5,593 nucleotides of DNA from Chthonomonadaceae bacterium (GTDB taxonomy: Bacteria; Armatimonadota; Chthonomonadetes; Chthonomonadales; Chthonomonadaceae), in contig JACMPS010000243.1 of the NCBI GenBank assembly GCA_014377395.1, forward strand, positions 1 through 5,593. Reading direction: 5' to 3'. The notes under the pieces are model-generated. The model was not told where the DNA came from, did not search any database, and saw only the letters and a program-made list of their open reading frames with translations. Both the position numbers and the translations under genes were made by a program. Below, piece after piece: positions 1 to 4,543 of this stretch (within the stretch, counting starts at the first letter, position 1; each line of letters starts with the position of its first letter).

Positions 1-1737
1 AGCAGCGATATTGGGGGTTCCGGTCAGTTTTGCCGGGGGCGGGGCGGTGTAGCCGTAGCCTTCTGTGGTATAAGCGTAGCGTCCAACGGCGCGATCCAGT
101 CGGGCGCGTGAATTGTTATAATCATAAAGGGCATTGACCTGATTGCTTTCGGCAAGCGTCAAAGCGTTTTGAGCATCGCTGACTTCGAGCAAGGGCGAGA
201 CACCCGCCTGTGAAGCAACTCCGGCGTCGTAGCGCACACGAGCCAGCCGAAATGCCTCCCGTGCCTGCACAAGCGCTTGATTGGTGACGGCGACGCGATC
301 ACGTCCCTGCAACAAATTGAGATACGCCTGACGGACATCGAGTGTGACCTGGTCTATCGAAGTGCGCCGATTGATCTCCGCAGTGGCAACATCGGCGCGT
401 GCTTGCTTGACGCGCTCCCGTGCTACTCCTGCATCGAAAAGCGGGATCGAGAATGCCGCAATCGCAGCCCCGTTTTGAGTTTGCGGCACAAATCCGGCAG
501 CATCAGGGGTGTAGTTGAAAGCATAACTGAGGGCAAGGGTCGGCAAGACGCTTCGCCGCGCAATCAAAATCCCTTTGCGTGAAGCCGAAAGGTTTGCGTC
601 CGACTGTAAAATCTCGGCACGGGTCAGGAGGGCTTCTTTCAGGACGGCACGATAATCGGGTCCCAATTCAAGCGAATCGAACGTCGCGGATTCAATCCGT
701 GTGGTCGGGTCACGAAGCGGGTCTACCTGATTCGGGTCTTTCGCGGGCTTTGGAGGAAGGAAGGTTCCGGGGGGTGCCTGAGATAAATCGGTGGGCGGCG
801 CGACACCGGGCGGGTTCTCGACGGCTCCCTCACTTGTCACTCTCAGCGGCGTGTCAATGTCAATTCCAATCGTGCTGTTAAGGGTGGCAATTGAATTAGA
901 GACGTTGGTTCGTGCCTGAATAAGTTGTTGTTGCCCGGTCAGCACATCGGTTTGTGCACGGATCACATCGAAACGAGCAACCGTTCCGGCGATGAACTTT
1001 TTCTGTGCATCGTCCAACCGAGCGAGCGAGTTCTGCAAATTATCAGTTTGCACCGCTACTTGCGCCTGTGCGCGTAGCACGTCATAAAACGCTGTTTTCA
1101 CATTGATGACCGTTTCGTTACGCACCCGGTTGACATCGAGTCGCGATGCAATTTCCTGATACTTCGCCAAATCCACTGCCGCCCGAATCAGCCCGGTGAT
1201 GTCGAGGGGAAGCGTGGCATTGATGCCGATGCTTCGCTGCTGCTCATTCACAAACGTGATCGGAACGCCGCCGATATTTCCCGTATTGCCTTGGTTCAAG
1301 CGTTGATACTGAAACGTCGTGGAAACCGTCGGGAGAAACGCGGTTCGTTGCTCTCCGGTGCGCCCCTCCGCTCTGAGTAGGGCGGCTCCGGCAAGCGCGA
1401 GATTGCGGTTCGTCGAAAGTGAAATCGCCACGGCTTCTTCAATCCGCAAAGGGCGTTGTGCGAGAACCGCCGCCAGATTTTGCAGGGTGGGAGAGCGCAA
1501 AAGGGGCTTGTCCGCCTTCCCAGTTTTCTGAATCGGAGTGGGAAGCGAAGATTGGGGTGTGGTAGGCGGTGGGGTTTTTGGCAACACCAGTTCACCGACA
1601 GGGGGAGCCTGGGGCGCAGGGGCGGGGGCTTCTTGCGCGGATAACAGCGCAGGTAACAGCGCGAACGCAAGGATTATCGTTGCTTTCTGCGCGTCACCTT
1701 TTCTAAAAATAGGGGGGAGTTTTTTTCGTTGTATCAA
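1..1737 (-). CDS. TolC-family outer-membrane efflux protein, 3' end outside window
   Basis: The frame encodes 579 residues with no stop and continues past the left edge. The family forms trimeric outer-membrane/periplasmic channels that take substrates from RND, ABC or MFS pumps through an adaptor protein. Residues 1-34 look like a signal peptide (basic MIQRKK start, hydrophobic ATIILAFALLPALLSA). A proline-rich linker (about 36-75) follows. Then come two copies of the OEP repeat, about 98-296 and 366-553. Each has long Ala/Gln/Asn-rich helices and the typical loop: FIAGTVARFDVIRAQ near 248-262 and RYDAGVASQAGVSPLLEVSD near 502-521. The second copy ends with SRARLDRAVGRY, the usual C-terminal signature. 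A Pro-rich insert (about 305-345) joins the copies. The start is a TTG: an in-frame TAA lies only four codons upstream, no ATG or GTG lies before the signal peptide, and a purine-rich stretch precedes it. Substrate and partner pump cannot be read from this gene. Likely cotranscribed with the upstream AbrB-fold regulator. Confidence 0.93.
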   Translation of the reverse strand, partial: MIQRKKLPPIFRKGDAQKATIILAFALLPALLSAQEAPAPAPQAPPVGELVLPKTPPPTTPQSSLPTPIQKTGKADKPLLRSPTLQNLAAVLAQRPLRIEEAVAISLSTNRNLALAGAALLRAEGRTGEQRTAFLPTVSTTFQYQRLNQGNTGNIGGVPITFVNEQQRSIGINATLPLDITGLIRAAVDLAKYQEIASRLDVNRVRNETVINVKTAFYDVLRAQAQVAVQTDNLQNSLARLDDAQKKFIAGTVARFDVIRAQTDVLTGQQQLIQARTNVSNSIATLNSTIGIDIDTPLRVTSEGAVENPPGVAPPTDLSQAPPGTFLPPKPAKDPNQVDPLRDPTTRIESATFDSLELGPDYRAVLKEALLTRAEILQSDANLSASRKGILIARRSVLPTLALSYAFNYTPDAAGFVPQTQNGAAIAAFSIPLFDAGVARERVKQARADVATAEINRRTSIDQVTLDVRQAYLNLLQGRDRVAVTNQALVQAREAFRLARVRYDAGVASQAGVSPLLEVSDAQNALTLAESNQVNALYDYNNSRARLDRAVGRYAYTTEGYGYTAPPPAKLTGTPNIAA

Positions 1738-1752
1738 ATCTCTTCTCTTTTA
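1738..1752 (-). promoter_or_regulatory. Ribosome-binding stretch and upstream stop fixing the TTG start
   Basis: On the minus strand a TAA stop at 1752-1750 is in frame with the TolC-family gene. It overlaps a purine-rich stretch (AAAAGAG at 1751-1745, then AAGAGAT) lying seven bases before TTG at 1737. This leaves TTG as the only standard initiator upstream of the signal peptide. The match to the ideal Shine-Dalgarno sequence is partial. Confidence 0.5.
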
Positions 1753-1776
1753 ATTCACTTTTCGGGGAAGTTTTCA

Positions 1777-1804
1777 GCGTGGTGTCCTCAAGCCGGAGCC
1801 ACGC
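1777..1804 (-). other. Stem-loop in the gap between regulator and TolC-family gene
   Basis: GCGTGG at 1777-1782 pairs with CCACGC at 1799-1804. An inner TCC/GGA pairing (1785-1787 with 1795-1797) extends the stem across a small asymmetric internal loop. There is no T-run on either side, so it is not a standard Rho-independent terminator. It could be an mRNA processing or stability element adjusting TolC expression relative to the regulator, or chance. Function is inference. Confidence 0.3.
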
Positions 1805-1858
1805 AGAAGGGGCATAACCTATCGCCTGACTTTTCCCTCTAAACGCATCGAACAGGTT

Positions 1859-2143
1859 TCAGGGCGTGTCCTCTTCGGGTTTGGGGTCGGTGCTTGCGGA
1901 AGTCTGTGCCTCTGAGTGGTCGAGTTTCTCCAGCATCGCCGTCATAAATTCGCGCATGGTATCGGCTTTGAAAAGAACCAGTCCTGCCTCGGAAGGGTGT
2001 TTCAGAATAATAATTTTCTCGCCGGGGTTCAGCCCCATTTCTTTGCGGGCTTCGATAGGAATCACCAGTTGCCCGCGTTCACCCATTGTGGCAATTCCGT
2101 AAAGGCAGTCGCTCCAGTTGGAAGACGGCGTATTCTTGTTCAT
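1859..2143 (-). CDS. AbrB/MazE/SpoVT-family DNA-binding protein
   Basis: This 94-residue protein carries the swapped-hairpin AbrB fold at about residues 15-60. The diagnostic string is YGIATMGERGQLVIPIEARK, then the MGLNPGEKIIIL and GLVLFK strands. The fold dimerises and binds DNA. It is found in transition-state regulators (AbrB, SpoVT) and in antitoxins (MazE); the GERGQLVIP version is the regulator-like one. A helix (about 62-75) and an acidic, disordered tail (DPKPEEDTP) follow, which could bind a partner or mark the protein for turnover. ATG at 2143 is preferred over the in-frame GTG at 2158 because TGAGGA lies nine bases before the ATG and overlaps that GTG. The gene precedes the TolC-family gene on the same strand with 121 bases between, so a regulator-efflux operon is likely. 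No toxin gene is adjacent, which argues against an antitoxin role. The palindromes upstream are its probable binding site. Confidence 0.88.
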   Translation of the reverse strand: MNKNTPSSNWSDCLYGIATMGERGQLVIPIEARKEMGLNPGEKIIILKHPSEAGLVLFKADTMREFMTAMLEKLDHSEAQTSASTDPKPEEDTP

Positions 2144-2151
2144 TGTAAAAA

Positions 2152-2157
2152 TCCTCA
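2152..2157 (-). promoter_or_regulatory. Shine-Dalgarno site selecting the ATG of the AbrB-fold gene
   Basis: TGAGGA on the minus strand lies nine bases upstream of ATG at 2143. The alternative GTG start at 2158-2156 overlaps this site and has no comparable purine block of its own at the right distance. Confidence 0.65.
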
Positions 2158-2170
2158 CACTTTATCGCAC

Positions 2171-2200
2171 AAGTTTGCTAAATCAAACTTATTTGATTTA
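2171..2200. promoter_or_regulatory. Two overlapping inverted repeats, probable operator
   Basis: TAAATCAAA (2179-2187) and TTTGATTTA (2192-2200) are perfect 9-base arms around the 4-base spacer CTTA. An overlapping pair, AAGTTTG (2171-2177) and CAAACTT (2184-2190), forms a second perfect 7-base inverted repeat around CTAAAT. The two share 2184-2187, so they cannot form hairpins together, but they can act as phased half-sites for a multimeric DNA-binding protein. The site is AT-rich and lies directly before the AbrB-fold gene, over its candidate -10. AbrB-family proteins often bind AT-rich DNA and repress themselves, so autoregulation is the likely reading. The symmetry is seen; the binding is inferred. 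Confidence 0.6.
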
Positions 2201-2208
2201 CCGGTCAA
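2180..2208 (-). promoter_or_regulatory. Candidate promoter of the AbrB-fold/TolC operon
   Basis: On the minus strand TTGACC (2208-2203) is a 5/6 match to the -35 consensus. It is followed after 17 bases by TGATTT (2185-2180), a weak -10. Transcription would begin near 2173, leaving a leader of about 30 bases that contains the Shine-Dalgarno site. The -10 and spacer coincide with an inverted repeat, a usual arrangement for repression. The weak -10 keeps confidence modest. Confidence 0.35.
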
Positions 2209-2477
2209 GTGGCTTACGCAGACGAGCGAGCGAGAGTTTCATTTTTCTCAGGATTTATTTTTGGTGGAGAGGTTGAGGAGGGGCGGATGCAGGGAATTTC
2301 TCACGCAAAGACGCAAAGGCACGAAGAGAATAAGGGAGGGGAAGGGGGAGAATAAAGATTGGAGGTCGAAAATACGCAACGTACCTCTGCGTAAACTGAA
2401 AAGGGGAATCGTAGTGAGTCCACGCAGGAATCGCCTTCTTTGTTCGCGTATCTTACTCTGAGGAGTAAACCTGTCCT
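2209..2477. other. Intergenic region upstream of the HEAT-like gene
   Basis: Apart from the ACGCAAAG element this stretch is purine-rich on the plus strand (repeated GGGA/GGAG runs around 2270-2365). It contains no convincing gene. A plus-strand open frame crosses it, but that frame is antisense to the AbrB-fold gene and then reads the repeat. AGGAG at 2461-2465 is the likely ribosome-binding site of the HEAT-like gene, with a rather long 12-base spacing to ATG. I could not identify a credible sigma-70 promoter for that gene. Confidence 0.4.
2297..2326. repeat. ACGCAAAG-type short element, probably dispersed in the genome
   Basis: Two head-to-tail ACGCAAAG units (2303-2310, 2311-2318) are followed by a degenerate third, GCACGAAG (2319-2326). 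A partly complementary CTCTGCGT occurs at 2385-2392. From memory, intergenic stretches of the type 'CTTTGCGTCTTTGCGTGA' recur in many unrelated bacterial genomes and give spurious translations such as FLTQRRK. This copy fits that pattern. Only one copy is in the window, so dispersal is not shown here. Confidence 0.45.
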
Positions 2478-3587
2478 ATGTCCGATCTCTCATGGCTGTC
2501 TCAAGAACTCAGTGCGGCGATTCCGGCAACGATCCCCCGACACATTGCCAAGTTGTCTTCACGCCGCAGATTAGCCTCACCGAAAACAGCACGCCTGATC
2601 GAGTTCGTGCAAAACAAAGCGGCAACCACACGCCCACACCAGAAAACATTTGTGGCACTGCACGAGATTATTCAGGACAAGAATCAATACCTCTGGCGAG
2701 AACAAATCGTAGCAGTATGGGCATTGGGAAAAGCGGATTTAGAAGAGGAGCAACGCAAATCGGCTTCTCAAGCACTAGCTTATTTATTGGATCATAATGG
2801 TAAGACACACGGACAGTGGTTTGCCGACAGCCTCGCGCAAGCGATTTGGCAGATCATGAGATTAGGAATTTTGGGTGTGACGTGTTGTTTCATCTGCTTT
2901 ATTATCGCCCTGATGATCGCCGCGTTCGATCTAAACCCGGACAAGACAATGCTGATACCTTTTGCTTACGTCGGTGTGATCTCGATTGCGCTTACCATTG
3001 TGGTGCCGTGCATCAGCGTAATATCACAAACGCATACAACCCGGAAAATTCATCTTGAGGCGGCGCGCGCTCTGGGCAATTTGGGACAAGCGGAGGGAGT
3101 CTCTGCGCTTTTACGAGCGTCACAGAACGCTGTTTTTTTGCAGAAGGTAGGACAGGAAGCCCTGATGCGTACCTTGTCATCCCTCACGTTTGAGGAGCAT
3201 TATGGAGCGTTAGGGAGTGATGTTGTGCCAAACCTGTGCGCTTTGCTCAACGGGCGTTCTCACTCCGGTGCAAGCAGTGTGGTTGATTGGAAATTTGCCC
3301 TGATCGGCGCATTGGGTCAGGTAGGAGACGCCCGTGCAATCCATCAAATTATGCAAGTCTTGCAAGAAAATTCTCCCGATGCCGGGGGTAGTCCGCTTCT
3401 TTTCCAGAAGGCAGAGAGAGTGTTGGATGTTTTGAGGAAAAGGGCGGCACGAGAGACAGAGCAGAAAACGCTTTTGCGAGGCGCGGAAGCCCCTGTTGGG
3501 TCGAAAACGCTTCTTCGTTCCTACGAGGAGACTTGTGAGACGCCGCCGGAACAGTTGCTTCGTGCCGCCGAAAATGAAGAGGGCTAA
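2478..3587 (+). CDS. HEAT-like repeat protein with two central transmembrane segments
   Basis: The 369-residue protein is not a family I can name. The N-terminal part (about 1-125) is helical, with HEAT-like pairs such as LWREQIVAVWALGKADLEEEQ near 72-92. Two hydrophobic helices follow, about 129-149 (LGILGVTCCFICFIIALMI) and 159-182 (LIPFAYVGVISIALTIVVP), forming a short hairpin in the membrane. From about 190 HEAT/PBS-lyase-type units resume: HLEAARALGNLGQAEGVSALL (192-212), QEALMRTL, and WKFALIGALGQVGDARAIHQIMQVL (271-295). Such repeats make curved scaffolds for protein-protein contacts. With two membrane passes, both helical parts should lie on the same side, probably the cytoplasm. The last ~45 residues are charged and hold three LLR motifs (331-334, 344-347, 359-362). 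No catalytic motif is visible. ATG at 2478 is preceded by AGGAG. It stands alone on its strand, divergent from the regulator operon and convergent with the next small gene. Confidence 0.87.
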   Translation: MSDLSWLSQELSAAIPATIPRHIAKLSSRRRLASPKTARLIEFVQNKAATTRPHQKTFVALHEIIQDKNQYLWREQIVAVWALGKADLEEEQRKSASQALAYLLDHNGKTHGQWFADSLAQAIWQIMRLGILGVTCCFICFIIALMIAAFDLNPDKTMLIPFAYVGVISIALTIVVPCISVISQTHTTRKIHLEAARALGNLGQAEGVSALLRASQNAVFLQKVGQEALMRTLSSLTFEEHYGALGSDVVPNLCALLNGRSHSGASSVVDWKFALIGALGQVGDARAIHQIMQVLQENSPDAGGSPLLFQKAERVLDVLRKRAARETEQKTLLRGAEAPVGSKTLLRSYEETCETPPEQLLRAAENEEG

Positions 3588-3593
3588 CGAGCA

Positions 3594-3631
3594 AAAGAGG
3601 AGAAGTACGACATTGCACTCTCCTCCTCTTT
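3594..3631. terminator. Bidirectional terminator-like hairpin between convergent genes
   Basis: AAAGAGGAG (3594-3602) is perfectly complementary to CTCCTCTTT (3623-3631) around a 20-base loop. It begins seven bases after the HEAT-like gene's stop and overlaps the TAA of the convergent 74-residue gene by two bases. Read on the minus strand the stem ends in TTTT, and on the plus strand in TTT. The A-rich 5' arm and T-rich 3' arm suit two-way termination, but the loop is long and the T-tract short, so efficiency is uncertain. Confidence 0.55.
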
Positions 3632-3854
3632 ACGCTACGTAGCGGAAGCAATCCCCTTTGTCGAAGTCACCGAGCAAAGGGCTTTCCCCCTCCTGCTCCG
3701 TGATTTTCAAGGCTTTTCGCACCCAGGCGTTCGTTCCTACTCGCTCAAAGTCATTTGCGTTCGCCAGCGCGTAGGTCGCGTAGTCGTTTCGCAGGGTTGC
3801 CAGTCGGCTCAATCTTTTTCTTTCCGTCATTTGCACCGTCATTGCATTCATCAT
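3630..3854 (-). CDS. Small hypothetical protein, 74 residues
   Basis: I do not recognise this protein. It starts MMNAMTVQMTERKRLSRLA, has a polar middle (LRNDYATYALANANDFERVG), then TNAWVRKALKITEQEG, and ends LLGDFDKGDCFRYVA with one cysteine. There is no signal peptide and no membrane segment, so it should be cytoplasmic. Evidence that it is real: AGAGAGGA lies eight bases before the ATG at 3854, the frame ends exactly on a terminator-like hairpin, and the residue mix is ordinary. A competing 113-residue minus-strand frame (4092-3751, TTG start) overlaps it, but its sequence is low-complexity and charged, it lacks a good ribosome site, and it begins inside a stem-loop cluster. ATG codons at residues 1, 2, 5 and 9 leave the exact start slightly open. 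Confidence 0.5.
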   Translation of the reverse strand: MMNAMTVQMTERKRLSRLATLRNDYATYALANANDFERVGTNAWVRKALKITEQEGESPLLGDFDKGDCFRYVA

Positions 3855-3862
3855 GGTTTCTT

Positions 3863-3870
3863 TCCTCTCT
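3863..3870 (-). promoter_or_regulatory. Shine-Dalgarno site of the 74-residue gene
   Basis: AGAGAGGA on the minus strand ends eight bases before the ATG ATG start. It is the main support for choosing this frame over the overlapping longer one. Confidence 0.5.
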
Positions 3871-4044
3871 TGTCTCGCGGTTGGCTCGGATTTTCCCGAC
3901 GCCCGCCGCCTCGACGTTTTGCATCTCTACATCTGGGGTAAAGATGACCAGTATAAACTTTTCTACCTGTTCACTCTTCTTTACTCGAAAATTCCGTCCT
4001 AAAGCGGAAAGAATAAGCCGAAAAGTTTGTAAGAGAATAGAAAA
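3871..4044. other. Leader region of the small gene, no gene seen
   Basis: Open frames exist on both strands here, but neither the 116-residue plus frame nor the 113-residue minus frame has a good ribosome site or protein-like composition. A small hairpin is visible: TTCCG (3992-3996) with CGGAA (4005-4009). TATAAA at 3952-3957 resembles a plus-strand -10 and the overlapping minus sequence reads TATACT, but no -35 lies at the right distance on either strand. Confidence 0.35.
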
Positions 4045-4160
4045 CGTCCGCCGTAGAACCGATACTGATTCTGTAGACGGACGCGAGAGCAAAGCGTTAC
4101 ACTGATGCAGGTGTGAACCTTGTCACACCCTGCGCGGTGCGCCGCGAGGCTTTGCTTTCG
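4045..4160 (+). ncRNA. Cluster of nested stem-loops, candidate structured RNA
   Basis: Hairpin A pairs CGTCCG (4045-4050) with CGGACG (4078-4083), plus an inner TAGAA/TTCTG (4054-4058 with 4069-4073). Directly after it, a 12-pair stem P1 joins 4084-4095 to 4149-4160 with one G-T wobble. P1 encloses two further hairpins: P2, GCAGGTGTGA (4107-4116) with TCACACCCTGC (4123-4133), ten pairs and one bulged C; and P3, GCGG (4134-4137) with CCGC (4142-4145) around TGCG. P2 and P3 abut and could stack, giving a three-way junction. Both wobbles (4087-4157 and 4054-4073) are G-U in a plus-strand RNA but would be A-C mismatches in a minus-strand RNA, which favours plus transcription. It matches no RNA class I know: not tRNA, SRP RNA or a recognised riboswitch. 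It could instead be a DNA-level element such as a palindromic repeat. Confidence 0.35.
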
Positions 4161-4188
4161 TGCCGTATTGAGTTTCAGATCGAATGGT

Positions 4189-4298
4189 CTTGACCGTCAC
4201 CAGAAACATAGTTTGGGTTTGGCTCTCTCAAAAGTGACTGACCGAAATCGGTCTGAGTTTTGATCGTTTGTTTTTTAGCGAACACTTTACTTGACCGT
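4189..4298. repeat. CTTGACCGT direct repeats and a third TGACCG
   Basis: CTTGACCGT occurs at 4189-4197 and again at 4290-4298. TGACCG also occurs at 4239-4244, with an inverted CGGTC right after it at 4249-4253. The TGACCG starts are 48 and 53 bases apart. TTGACC also resembles a -35 element, but no matching -10 follows either copy. The first copy lies in the small palindrome GGTCTTGACC (4186-4195). Confidence 0.35.
4237..4260 (+). terminator. Terminator-like hairpin downstream of the stem-loop cluster
   Basis: GACCG (4240-4244) pairs with CGGTC (4249-4253) around AAAT. ACT (4237-4239) with AGT (4256-4258) can extend the stem past a two-base bulge. TTTT follows at 4258-4261, with a second T-run TTTTTT at 4271-4276. 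It would suit the end of a plus-strand RNA starting near or before 4045. The stem is short, and the same sequence also contributes to a TGACCG motif set, so an operator is an alternative. Confidence 0.3.
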
Positions 4299-4543
4299 AT
4301 TTTTCGGCAAAGGTTTCACTTTGTGCTAAACATTTTCTCTTTTCATATCGTCAGAGAGGGTAAGGATGCTCAATGGAGAGCCGTAAACAAAAAGTCACAA
4401 ACCTTTTGACGCAACTATTTTGCTCCGGTTCATTGTCCTAATTTTGCGGAATACAAGCCGGATCGGGGTAAGATTGAGGTAAGAGAATTGCAATTCGTTT
4501 GCCGAGCGATGACGTGTGATAGATTAAAACGGAGACGACACCG
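4299..4543 (+). promoter_or_regulatory. Upstream region of the zinc-ribbon gene
   Basis: There is no gene here. The best promoter-like pair is TTGACG (4406-4411) with TTCATT (4429-4434) at 17-base spacing: a good -35 and a poor -10. A perfect 12-base palindrome GAATTGCAATTC lies at 4485-4496, downstream of that promoter, where a repressor could act. GGAG at 4531-4534, nine bases before ATG at 4544, is the ribosome-binding site. A six-codon frame (ATG at 4366) has a purine-rich site before it, but nothing supports it as a leader peptide. Confidence 0.3.

Noticed and set aside
2159..2186. Alternative promoter TTGATT with TAAAGT (16-base spacing) for the AbrB-fold gene
   Set aside because: Transcription would start around 2152, at or after the Shine-Dalgarno site, leaving the message without it.
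1916..2461. A 181-residue plus-strand open frame
   Set aside because: It is antisense to the AbrB-fold gene, whose domain is clear on the minus strand, then runs through the ACGCAAAG element. Its protein is basic and low-complexity in the second half.
3751..4105. Two overlapping frames, 113 residues (minus) and 116 residues (plus)
   Set aside because: Neither has a good ribosome site; compositions are biased (Arg/Ser/Phe or Lys/Glu/Asn-rich), the minus frame needs a TTG start inside the stem-loop cluster, and it conflicts with the better-supported 74-residue gene.
4084..4160. tRNA-like cloverleaf, since the element is 77 bases long
   Set aside because: The outer stem is 12 pairs rather than 7, there are only two inner hairpins, and no GTTCRA T-loop or anticodon arm is present.
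4084..4170. Possible cyclic-di-GMP (GEMM) riboswitch, because the minus strand contains GCAAAGCC
   Set aside because: The rest of the conserved core (the paired GAAA tetraloop hairpin before it and the receptor after it) is not found, and the GCAAAGC bases are fully used in stem P1.
4366..4386. Six-codon leader peptide frame (MLNGEP) upstream of the zinc-ribbon gene
   Set aside because: Short frames like this arise often by chance; there is no attenuator hairpin after it and no run of regulatory codons.
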